Origin: Breznakiella homolactica
Lineage (GTDB): Bacteria; Spirochaetota; Spirochaetia; Treponematales; Breznakiellaceae
Reading direction: 5' to 3'
Length of the DNA stretch: 64,000 nucleotides
Assembly (NCBI RefSeq): GCF_016616095.2
Contig: NZ_CP067089.2
Span: 2,418,001 to 2,482,000 of the forward strand
Position numbers and translations under genes: made by a program
Notes under the pieces: generated by a model
Told to the model about the DNA's origin: nothing
Database searches by the model: none
What the model saw: only the letters and a program-made list of their open reading frames with translations
Shown: in pieces, positions 50,117-57,471 of the stretch
How positions within the stretch are numbered: position 1 is the first letter of the stretch
Layout: the number at the start of each line of letters is the position of its first letter

Positions 50117-50134
50117 CTTGAACAGATATTCAAA
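50117..50134. promoter_or_regulatory. ArsR/SmtB-type operator 2
   Basis: CTTGAA-N6-TTCAAA, the second copy of the operator, 3 bp upstream of the -35 box; its centre is 59 bp from that of operator 1. Confidence 0.75.
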
Positions 50135-50171
50135 TGAAAAAATGAGGAAAGTTTTTTGAGGAATTCAGGGG

Positions 50172-51038
50172 TCAGAGTTCCGCCTGGGTCCACTCGTGGA
50201 GAAACTGAAGGGCATACTGCTGGATGCCGCCGAAATACGTATCGATAAAGTAATTGAGCTCCCGGCCGACATACCGGTAATGCCAGCTTTCCCAGCGGTA
50301 CCCCGTAACAGCCTCATAACCTTGCGGAAACGAGATTGACCATCCGAAACGGCCGGCATTGTCAACCATCCAGCGGCCGGCTTTGGTCACCGCAAAGGAA
50401 TCGTCAATCGAACCGAAGTCCACCACCAGGCCGAGCTGGTGCTGGCTGTGGCCCGGACGGGCTGATTCCCGGTCCGCGGTTTCCTGGCCGGACTGCCTGA
50501 CGTTCCGGGCATAGACTTCTTCCTGGTAGGTATATGAACGGTAGGTTGAAGAGGCTATCAGGGTAACCCCCTCTGCCCGGGCGGCGGCGGCCATTTCTTC
50601 CAGGGATTCGGCGGCGGGGCTTCGGAGCAGGAGGCCTTTGCGGTTTACCAGATACGAAGGTCCGGTTAATTCCACAAGATCATCAGGCTCATAGCCCGGA
50701 GGGAGGGCGTGTTTTTTGTCTACCAGGATCCACAAATAGGGATCACCTTCAATAGCGGTAAGGAGATCGAGGATAAATGAAGGTCCTGCGGCGGCCTCAT
50801 CCATCACCGACCGGGCAAGCGCCCCGGGAATGGCAGCGGCTTCGAGAATACGCTGCAGGTGATCGTTAAAAACCATTTCCGGATCCGGCCCGGGATTTTC
50901 CGGTTCCGCCGGAACAGGGCCGGTACTTCCCGGGGACGGCTGAGGCTGCGATCCGGCCCGGGAGCATGAAAAAAGGCATAGCAGCAATACACATACCAGC
51001 ACAGACACGAAATGGGTGGCGGAGGCAAAAAACTTCAT
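50172..51038 (-). CDS. D-Ala-D-Ala carboxypeptidase, VanY-type (peptidase M15B), lipoprotein
   Basis: This 288-residue protein has an N-terminal lipoprotein signal with LLCLFSC (Cys about residue 25) and a Pro/Gly/Ser linker. The C-terminal M15 domain has ASSTYRSYTYQEEVY (about 175-189), the Zn site PGHSQHQLGLVVDFG (His and Asp ligands, about 208-222) and WESWHYRYVG (Glu and His, about 264-273). It probably trims peptidoglycan stem peptides in the periplasm. The start ATG 51038 lacks a strong ribosome-binding site. Nested palindrome A3 lies upstream (51110-51261). Confidence 0.88.
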   Translation of the reverse strand: MKFFASATHFVSVLVCVLLLCLFSCSRAGSQPQPSPGSTGPVPAEPENPGPDPEMVFNDHLQRILEAAAIPGALARSVMDEAAAGPSFILDLLTAIEGDPYLWILVDKKHALPPGYEPDDLVELTGPSYLVNRKGLLLRSPAAESLEEMAAAARAEGVTLIASSTYRSYTYQEEVYARNVRQSGQETADRESARPGHSQHQLGLVVDFGSIDDSFAVTKAGRWMVDNAGRFGWSISFPQGYEAVTGYRWESWHYRYVGRELNYFIDTYFGGIQQYALQFLHEWTQAEL

Positions 51039-51109
51039 ACGGAAATTATGCAGCAATTTAAGAAGAATATCCAGGGTTCGGGTCAGAGTGCCTGCGTAAT
51101 AAGTTTTAC

Positions 51110-51261
51110 CCGGCACAGAAGCATGGGGATACCAGGTCCGGGGGTCCTGCCGGGATGCTATGGGGTATGGCTCCTCGTCGGCCTTCGGCCTCGAAAGTCG
51201 CTCATACCCCATAGCATCCCGGCACCCCGCGGTACCTTTTCGCACCATGCTTCTGTGCCGG
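51110..51261 (+). repeat. Nested palindrome A3
   Basis: The outer arms CCGGCACAGAAGCATGG (51110-51126) and CCATGCTTCTGTGCCGG (51245-51261) are 17 bp and perfect. The inner arms (51148-51169 with 51203-51224) are 22 bp and perfect. The 33-nt loop (51170-51202) differs from A1 and A2 at two positions. Spacer motifs are GGGGGTCC and CCCCGCGGTACC. It fills much of the gap between the MacB-like permease and the VanY gene. Confidence 0.85.
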
Positions 51262-51351
51262 CCTGTACGGTAATGCAGGCATCCTGCTTTATTGGGGAAC
51301 TGGGTGGTGGAGGACGATTCCGGGGATGGGGGATGCGAGTTATAATGCGGT

Positions 51352-52554
51352 TTACTCCCCCGCGAGGGCTTCTACGGGATCGAGTTTGGCGGCGCGGATA
51401 GCGGGATGGAGGCCGAAAAATATCCCCACCACCGCGGAGAACAGAAACGCCACCGTACAGATGCCCCACTGGATCACGAAAACCCAATTGAAAAAACCGA
51501 TGACCACGTAACTCAGCAAAAGGCCGATAATAATGCCGACAACGCCGCCGAAGAGTGTCAGAGTCGCGGATTCCACAAGAAACTGCATGCGGATTGCCCC
51601 GGGGCTTGCGCCGAGGGCTTTGCGGATGCCGATCTCCCGTTTGCGTTCGGTTACCGTGACAATCATGATATTCATAATGCCGATTCCCCCTACCAGCAGT
51701 GAAATACCGGCGATCCCCGACAGGAGGAGGTTCATGGACATGGTAATCTGGTTGTACTGATCCAGGATGGACTGAAGGGAAAACACATATACCGCCTGGG
51801 GGTTCCCGGTTTTCTCAAAGCCCAGGGCTTCCACCTGCTGCTGGATTTGGGGGGTTATGGCCTGGTCAATTCCCTGGATCAGAATATTGCCGGCCTTTGT
51901 ATCGGGATTAATCTTCCGGGTATAGGTTGTCCGGGGAATAAAGGCGCATTGGTTGGGACTTTCAAAGCCGACGGATTCCGAATATTCGAGCACCCCCACA
52001 ACTTCAAAGCCCAGCTGGTATCCGTCCATCTGGAGCATCACGGTTTTCCCCGCCGCCCGGCCTTCGGGAAACAGGTACCGCACGGCTTCCGTACCGAGTA
52101 TTATTTTCTGTGAACCCATGACCTGTTCGGAAACCGAAAAAAAGCGGCCGTAATCCATCTTGAGTCCCATCATGGGAAAATACTGCGGTTCCACAGCCCT
52201 GAGACTGAGCCCCAGGTTCCGGTCCAATTGGTCATTCCTCAGACGGCCGCCGAATTCATTGCTGTACACAAGATTCCTGATCCCCGGAATTGTTTCCAGG
52301 AGCTCCCTGCGGAAGGCTTCATCGAACTCGAGTTCCTTGGCGCGCCGCATATCCCAGCCGGGCATTACCTGGACCAGATCCAGCCCCGCTGAACCAAAGG
52401 AACTTTTGATATCCTCGGTGGCGCTCAGGCCAATGGTGGTAACCATTATAACCGACGCCACACCGATTATGACGCCCAGGAGAGACAGAAGGGTCCGGAT
52501 TTTGTTGGTTCTGAAATTCTGGAGGGCGTTTATGAAATCCTCAAACACGCTCAT
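51352..52554 (-). CDS. MacB-type ABC transporter permease
   Basis: This protein of about 400 residues of the FtsX/MacB fold has an N-terminal membrane helix (IRTLLSLLGVIIGVASVIMV, about residues 19-38), a large periplasmic domain (about 50-270) and three C-terminal helices. AGISLLVGGIGIMNIMIVTV and TERKREIGIRKALGASPGAI are the family signature. It works with the ATPase encoded upstream and the periplasmic adaptor and TolC-like proteins. ATG 52554 directly abuts GGAGG; GTG 52548, 6 bp from that site, may be the true start. It overlaps the ATPase gene. Confidence 0.9.
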   Translation of the reverse strand: MSVFEDFINALQNFRTNKIRTLLSLLGVIIGVASVIMVTTIGLSATEDIKSSFGSAGLDLVQVMPGWDMRRAKELEFDEAFRRELLETIPGIRNLVYSNEFGGRLRNDQLDRNLGLSLRAVEPQYFPMMGLKMDYGRFFSVSEQVMGSQKIILGTEAVRYLFPEGRAAGKTVMLQMDGYQLGFEVVGVLEYSESVGFESPNQCAFIPRTTYTRKINPDTKAGNILIQGIDQAITPQIQQQVEALGFEKTGNPQAVYVFSLQSILDQYNQITMSMNLLLSGIAGISLLVGGIGIMNIMIVTVTERKREIGIRKALGASPGAIRMQFLVESATLTLFGGVVGIIIGLLLSYVVIGFFNWVFVIQWGICTVAFLFSAVVGIFFGLHPAIRAAKLDPVEALAGE

Positions 52555-53233
52555 CCTCCGTAATTTTTCCGTCCCGGATATGGATACGCCGCCGGGCGCT
52601 GCCGCCGATTTCCGGATCATGGGTCACGATAATTATGGTTGTCCCGGCCCGGTTGATCTCCCCGAAAAGGTCAATCACCGATTGGCCGGTCTCACTGTCC
52701 AGGGCGCCGGTGGGTTCGTCCGCGAGGACTATGGCGGGTTTCGTTACGGTTGCCCGGGCAATGGCGACCCGCTGTTTCTGCCCGCCGGATAATTCATGGG
52801 GCAGATGCTTTATACGGTCACCCAAGCCGATCCGCTCCAGAACTTCCCGGGCCCTGTGCCTGCGTTCATGCAGAGGCAGCCCCTGGTACCGCAGGGGGAG
52901 CATAACATTTTCAAGGACGTTCATATTAGCTATCAAATGATACTGCTGAAAAACAAAGCCGATGGTTTCGTTCCGGATCTCCGCCAGTTCGGTTTCGTTC
53001 ATCTGGGATGTGCCCGTTCCGCCGATGAGAATCTCCCCGGAGGTCGGCCGGTCAAGGCAGCCGATCATATTCATGCAGGTGGACTTTCCCGAACCGGAGG
53101 GTCCCATGATGGACACAAATTCACCTTTTTCAATTGTAAAGGAAACTCCGTCCAGGGCGCGGACTTCCGTATCACCCATGGCGTAGTACCTGTGGACATT
53201 CTGCAAAGAAACAAGGGGCCCCGGTTCCGGCAT
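52541..53233 (-). CDS. MacB/LolD-type ABC ATPase
   Basis: This 230-residue ATPase has Walker A GPSGSGKSTCMN (about residues 41-52), Q-loop IGFVFQQYHLI, signature LSGGQKQRVAIARA (about 142-155), Walker B PAIVLADEPTGALD and H-loop IIIVTHDPE. It belongs to the MacB/LolD group that drives mechanotransmission rather than import. It is the third gene of the operon: tolC-like, adaptor, ATPase, permease. It lies 6 bp after the adaptor gene and its end overlaps the permease start. Confidence 0.93.
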   Translation of the reverse strand: MPEPGPLVSLQNVHRYYAMGDTEVRALDGVSFTIEKGEFVSIMGPSGSGKSTCMNMIGCLDRPTSGEILIGGTGTSQMNETELAEIRNETIGFVFQQYHLIANMNVLENVMLPLRYQGLPLHERRHRAREVLERIGLGDRIKHLPHELSGGQKQRVAIARATVTKPAIVLADEPTGALDSETGQSVIDLFGEINRAGTTIIIVTHDPEIGGSARRRIHIRDGKITEDERV

Positions 53234-53239
53234 AAGACG

Positions 53240-54226
53240 CTACCGCCTGCGGCCCATGGAAAAGCCGCCTTCAGTCTGCATCTTGACCGTATCCCCGGGG
53301 TTCAGCCCGGAAAGAATCCGGACCATATCCCGGCCGTAGGGAACGACTTCGACATCAGCCCGCAGAACCGTTTCCCCGTCTGTTTTTTCGGCATACGCCT
53401 GACCGCCCTCGTACGCGATCGCGGCGGCTTCAACCATAATGATTTCTTCCTCTTCCCCGCTGATTATTTCCCCGTCAAAGGAATAACCCGGCAGGATCTC
53501 CGCCGGGGGATTGTCAATCCGGATCTCCGTATCGAGCACCGTGGTTCCCCGGGTGGTTATGCGTCCCACCGCGGGAAACGACAGAACCTTTGCCTCCACA
53601 TGCAGATCGGGATACGCGGGAAAAGTCAGCGTCACCCGCTGGCCGGCTTTGAGGCGCGACGCGTCGGTCTCAACCACCTCAACGGTTGCCTTGAGGTAAC
53701 TCCGGTCGATGAGGTAGCCGAAATTGTCCTGGGCTTTGGCGTAATCCCCTTCGGTAAGGGTGAGCTGCCCGATAATTCCGTCAAAAAGCGCTGTCATCCG
53801 CCGGTCCTCGATCTTCTTTATCAGGACTTCCCGCTGCTGTTCCATAAGTTCAAGCTTTCCCAATGCGCCGTTGATCCGTTCCTGGTTCATCTGGAAATCG
53901 TGGTTTGCCAGGTTGTATCTTTCGGAGGAATCGTCCAGGCGGAAAAGGATATCGCCTTTTTTTACCCGGTCGCCTTCCCGGACATAGACCGCCTCTACGG
54001 TGCCGTCGCCGGCGGCCTGGAGGTTCTGCTGCTGGGCGGCTTTAATGTTTCCGGTAATTTCTATGACATCCCGGTACAGCTCGGACCGTACGGTAAAATT
54101 CATCGCCGGGATGTCACGGCCGCCTGAGTTCCGGGAACGGTAAACGAAGAATCCGGCGGCAATCAGTATCAGAACCGCCAGAGGAACCAGTATTTTCGCT
54201 GCCTTCGATTTTTTCCGTTTTTTCAT
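53240..54226 (-). CDS. Periplasmic adaptor (MacA/HlyD-like) of efflux pump
   Basis: This 328-residue membrane-fusion protein has a basic N-terminus (MKKRKKSKAAK), one membrane anchor (about residues 12-28), a lipoyl half NLQAAGDGTVEAVYVREGDRVKKGDILFRL-type region (about 68-97), a short coiled coil around 100-150, the second lipoyl half DGIIGQLTLTEGDYAKA and beta-barrel domains ending in VRILSGLNPGDTV. It bridges the MacB-like ABC pump and the outer-membrane TolC-like channel. Its start overlaps the tolC-like stop by 4 bp. Confidence 0.9.
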   Translation of the reverse strand: MKKRKKSKAAKILVPLAVLILIAAGFFVYRSRNSGGRDIPAMNFTVRSELYRDVIEITGNIKAAQQQNLQAAGDGTVEAVYVREGDRVKKGDILFRLDDSSERYNLANHDFQMNQERINGALGKLELMEQQREVLIKKIEDRRMTALFDGIIGQLTLTEGDYAKAQDNFGYLIDRSYLKATVEVVETDASRLKAGQRVTLTFPAYPDLHVEAKVLSFPAVGRITTRGTTVLDTEIRIDNPPAEILPGYSFDGEIISGEEEEIIMVEAAAIAYEGGQAYAEKTDGETVLRADVEVVPYGRDMVRILSGLNPGDTVKMQTEGGFSMGRRR

Positions 54227-55674
54227 TCCAGATGCTCCCTGACTGATTCGGGCACAAAGAGGGCCTGTACTTCGAGGTTGTACAGTCTGCGGTCAATCTG
54301 CGCGGACAGTAGCCGGTTTACCGCCAGAAGGTAATCCGTCCGGGCATCCAGATAATCCGTTTCATTTATAATACCCCGGTCGAACCAGGTTTTCATTTCC
54401 TCAGCGTTAAGGCGGTACAGTTCAGCCTCTTCATCGTAAACCGTTTTCTGCCATTCCAGGTCACGCTTCTTCCGCCCGTATTCGGTGATGTGGTCCGAGT
54501 AATTCCGCAATGCGTCGGAGATGGCTTCCCGTTCCTTTCTGGCCGTAACATCCCGTATCTGCCGTTCAATATTCGCAATGGTCCAGGACGACGGCTTCCA
54601 GATGACGGAAAATGTCAGGGACGGCTCGAAGGGACCATTCACCGGAACCGATATCCCCGCGGTTACGCTGCTCCCGGCCACGGAAAAACCAAGCCCGGCA
54701 TTAACCGAAGAAGTTCCGCCGGTTCCGGATACGGCGGTGGCGTAATTATTCCAGGTGTACCCCGCAAGTCCGTCCAGGCCGATCCGGCGGTCCTGGTAAT
54801 CCCTGATCTGGGTATTGAGGCCGTGGCGCCACCGGGCCTGCTCCAGTTCAGTATACCATTGGGAATCAAAACTTTCGAGGTCAAGCAATTCCCCGCCGGG
54901 AATATTGCCCGGAACAGCTGCCGAGGCGACGCCGCAGTCCGCGGCAAAGTCCTCCAGGGCATCGGAAAAAACCCGCTCCGCCTCCCGAAGTTCCCGCTCC
55001 CTGGTCCGGAGTTTCAGTTCCGCGGTGCGCAGAATTATCCCGGAAGCGCTGTAACCGCCGGCCCGTTTCTGATCAAGGTCGTACCGGGCGGTGAGCACTT
55101 CACTCTGGGCTTCCAGCATAGTGTTCCGGCACGCAAGCAGATTCTGTACAGCCCGGCAGAATTCCTGTTCCGCCGCGGCGGTGCGGTATTCCAGGTTCCG
55201 GGTGGCCTCAAGGTAGCCGCGCTGCCGTTCGGCAAGCGCCGCCCGGTGGCTTTCCCGGCGGGGGGTGATGATCCCCATTCTGACCTGGGCGTCCACCCCA
55301 TACAGGGTAGTCCGCCCGCTTCCGGCCTGTACCGGGACTTCAACATTAAGCGAACTGTCCCCATTACCCGGCAGGGTAATCCCGATTCCCGGTCTGACAG
55401 AAAACACCGGACCATCGGAGGAAAACCGGACCGTCGAGTCTCCGCTGAAAAGGGAAAAATTGATCCCGGTTTCGGTTTCATACTTCCGCAGCTCCAGAGC
55501 GGCCTGTTCATGTTCCAGGACAAGGGCAATCCGCGCGGCATCATGCTCGAGATAACCGGAAAGAAGCGAATAGTAATCACCGCCTTCTTCAGCGCATACA
55601 ATTCCGGGCAGGAACAGCGCGGCAAGCGCGCCCAGTACGGCGGAGAAACAGATTGGCTTCTTTTTTAAAACCAT
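54223..55674 (-). CDS. TolC-family outer-membrane efflux protein
   Basis: This 483-residue exported protein has a signal peptide (FSAVLGALAALFLPGIVCAEE, cleaved near residue 28). Long alpha-helical hairpin repeats with the outer-membrane-efflux pattern follow: the first around about 60-250 (RYDLDQKRAGGYSASGIILR), the second around about 350-475 (IERQIRDVTARKEREAISDA, LYRLNAEEMKTWFDRGIINE). The paired hairpins with beta segments between are the TolC fold. It is the first gene of the four-gene efflux operon (tolC-like, macA-like, ATPase, macB-like). Confidence 0.85.
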   Translation of the reverse strand: MVLKKKPICFSAVLGALAALFLPGIVCAEEGGDYYSLLSGYLEHDAARIALVLEHEQAALELRKYETETGINFSLFSGDSTVRFSSDGPVFSVRPGIGITLPGNGDSSLNVEVPVQAGSGRTTLYGVDAQVRMGIITPRRESHRAALAERQRGYLEATRNLEYRTAAAEQEFCRAVQNLLACRNTMLEAQSEVLTARYDLDQKRAGGYSASGIILRTAELKLRTRERELREAERVFSDALEDFAADCGVASAAVPGNIPGGELLDLESFDSQWYTELEQARWRHGLNTQIRDYQDRRIGLDGLAGYTWNNYATAVSGTGGTSSVNAGLGFSVAGSSVTAGISVPVNGPFEPSLTFSVIWKPSSWTIANIERQIRDVTARKEREAISDALRNYSDHITEYGRKKRDLEWQKTVYDEEAELYRLNAEEMKTWFDRGIINETDYLDARTDYLLAVNRLLSAQIDRRLYNLEVQALFVPESVREHLE

Positions 55675-55701
55675 GATTGCACTGCCCGCGGAAAGGGATC
55701 G

Positions 55702-56316
55702 TCAGCCCCTGCGGTGGTATTCCCGGACGAACCGTTCAGAGATAATAAGATGGTCCCTGCTGGTTCCCGCATAGGCAATGATCCGGGTAGCAAGCAGCCG
55801 CTGGAGACAAAGGTCGATTTCCTCAAAGGGAATACCCAGATGACCGTTGATCCACATACGGATATTCCGGAGCGGTACAAGGTAGTGGCCGTTTTTCAGC
55901 CGTTCTCCGTCCCGGAGGGCGAAATTGGACATGCCGATCATAATACGTTCACGGGGGGAAGTTTCGATCAGTTCCTCCACCTGCTGGTTGGAATTCCGTA
56001 TCCGTTCGGAGAGAATCTTGATTATTTTGAGGGCGAATTTTCCGTTGGACAGGATCATCTTCTCAAATGAAGCGCCGTCGATGGCCATAACCTTCGTATC
56101 CGAAGCGGCCACAGCGGAAGCCGAGCGGGGTCTGCCGTCGATCAGGGCCATTTCCCCGAAGAACTCACTCGGTTTCGTAAGGGTTTTGAGAACAAGCTCT
56201 CCCTTTTCAACCTTTTTCTTGAGATCCACGGTTCCTTCCTGAAGGATATACATGAGATCGCCGAGATCCCCCTCACGGAAAATGATTTCGCCTTTTTCAA
56301 ACGTTTTGATGGTCAT
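55702..56316 (-). CDS. Crp/Fnr-type cyclic-nucleotide-binding protein
   Basis: This 204-residue protein has an N-terminal cNMP-binding domain: TFEKGEIIFREGDLGDLMYI (about residues 4-23), KPSEFFGEMALIDGRPRSAS (about 48-67, the phosphate-binding cassette with Glu and Arg) and ATSDTKVMAID-like strand. A helical linker follows with a C-terminal part that could be a divergent DNA-binding domain (about 150-200); no clear Crp recognition helix is seen. ATG 56316 is preferred, with TAGGT upstream. It is 27 bp upstream of the tolC-like gene and could belong to, or control, that operon. Confidence 0.8.
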   Translation of the reverse strand: MTIKTFEKGEIIFREGDLGDLMYILQEGTVDLKKKVEKGELVLKTLTKPSEFFGEMALIDGRPRSASAVAASDTKVMAIDGASFEKMILSNGKFALKIIKILSERIRNSNQQVEELIETSPRERIMIGMSNFALRDGERLKNGHYLVPLRNIRMWINGHLGIPFEEIDLCLQRLLATRIIAYAGTSRDHLIISERFVREYHRRG

Positions 56317-56385
56317 ACTTTTAAAACCTACATCAACAATACTGTATAACCATACACCCGGCAAGTGGTTCTTCTGAAGAAATTA

Positions 56386-56455
56386 GGAGGGGGAGCACAG
56401 GTTCTTTCAATCCGGAAAGCACCCGTGTTTACCAGTACGGACGGGTGCTTTCCGG
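56386..56455 (-). repeat. Collapsed nested palindrome A5
   Basis: Outer arms CCGGAAAGCACCCGT (56412-56426) and ACGGGTGCTTTCCGG (56441-56455) are perfect over 15 bp and match those of A4, but the interior is only 14 nt (GTTTACC retained). The flank GGGGGAGCACAGG (56388-56400) matches the flank of A4 in reverse (11484-11507 region). The inner stem seems to have been deleted. Confidence 0.65.
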
Positions 56456-56560
56456 CCTAACCGGCTCTGTATTCCCCTTCGCGGGAGGGCTGCTCCCCCT
56501 GACTTCAGCCTTGCCGCCTGTGGCGTCAAGGCTTACGTCACCCCCACTTCGGGTTCCCGG
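56456..56560 (-). repeat. Repeat block B2
   Basis: Reverse complement of the B1 block at 11213-11358, lacking about 45 bp that hold two of its hairpins. Shared pieces are GGAACCCG, AGTGGGGGT, CGTAAG, GGCAAGGCTG, AGGGGGAGC and CCGGTTA. It retains the hairpin AGCCTTG / CAAGGCT (56507-56533). Confidence 0.6.
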
Positions 56561-56594
56561 ATGATGGGGACAGCGGATGATGGGGACAGAGTAA
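56558..56594 (+). repeat. Tandem 16-bp repeat ending in motif D
   Basis: CGGATGATGGGGACAG is present twice in tandem (56558-56573 and 56574-56589), the second copy running into GGGGACAGAGTAA (56582-56594), motif D. Confidence 0.7.
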
Positions 56595-56611
56595 CGCAGG
56601 GCCGGCGGTAT

Positions 56612-57460
56612 TTACAGAAAGGTTTTAAGCAGTTTCGGCAGTTCCCCGGCTTTTGCCGCCTGGTCCACAAGGGGCGTTCCGTTGAAAATCTCCGGCCTTC
56701 TCTCGTGGAATGTGGGGGCTTTAGCCTGGTAGAATATCCCGATGGGGATTTTTTTGCCCCATTCCGTACACCGCTGCATGGCTTTTTCCCGGTTTGAAGG
56801 CTTGTAATCTTTTTCCAATTCGTAAACCCGCTCATTGTAGTAGGCAAAGGTATTTACTTTATTAAAGCTGATACAGGGCTGCAGAATATCCACCAAGGCG
56901 TACCCTTTGTGGGCAACCGCGGCTTTCATAATACGGGCGAGATGTGCTTCGTTACCGCTGAAGGAACGGGCCACAAAGGTTGCTCCCGCGGCCAGGGCAA
57001 GAAGCAGCGGGTTAAGGGGACTATTGATATTGCAGGCCGCCGATGGCAGATCCGAACAGGCGGCGGACGTGGGAGACGGCTGGCCTTTGGTAAGTCCGTA
57101 TATCTGATTGTTGTGCACAAAATGGGTGATATCCGCGTTGCGCCGGATATTATGCAGAAAGTGGTTGCCCCCTTCACCGTAGGAATCACCGTCGCCGGTA
57201 TTCACAATAACCGTAAGGGACTCGTTGGCGATTTTCGCCGCCACCGCCGCCGGCAGAGCCCTGCCGTGGAGGCCGGAAAACCCGTTGGCATTGACGTACT
57301 GGTTGAGCTTTGCCGCCTGACCAATACCGCCTACCAGGAGAATTTCCCGGGGTTCCTTTTTCAGCGAATTCAATACGGAAACCAGGGTCTCCAGAATGGC
57401 GAAATTACCGCATCCGGGACACCAGGCTGTTTCGGTGGAATAGAATGTATTGTTTTTCAT
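56612..57460 (-). CDS. korB: 2-oxoacid:ferredoxin oxidoreductase, beta subunit
   Basis: This 282-residue thiamine-diphosphate-binding subunit has an N-terminal Fe-S-associated WCPGCGNFAILETL (about residues 13-26) and the TPP motif NTGDGDSYGEGGNHFLHNIR (about 88-107) with Asp and Asn metal ligands, followed by QIYGLTKGQPSPTS. The family decarboxylates 2-oxoglutarate, pyruvate or branched 2-oxoacids with ferredoxin and makes the acyl-CoA. The gamma and alpha parts are fused in the gene immediately upstream (11-bp gap), an arrangement typical of KorAB. The exact substrate cannot be fixed from sequence. Confidence 0.9.
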   Translation of the reverse strand: MKNNTFYSTETAWCPGCGNFAILETLVSVLNSLKKEPREILLVGGIGQAAKLNQYVNANGFSGLHGRALPAAVAAKIANESLTVIVNTGDGDSYGEGGNHFLHNIRRNADITHFVHNNQIYGLTKGQPSPTSAACSDLPSAACNINSPLNPLLLALAAGATFVARSFSGNEAHLARIMKAAVAHKGYALVDILQPCISFNKVNTFAYYNERVYELEKDYKPSNREKAMQRCTEWGKKIPIGIFYQAKAPTFHERRPEIFNGTPLVDQAAKAGELPKLLKTFL

Positions 57461-57471
57461 AATTATGTCCC

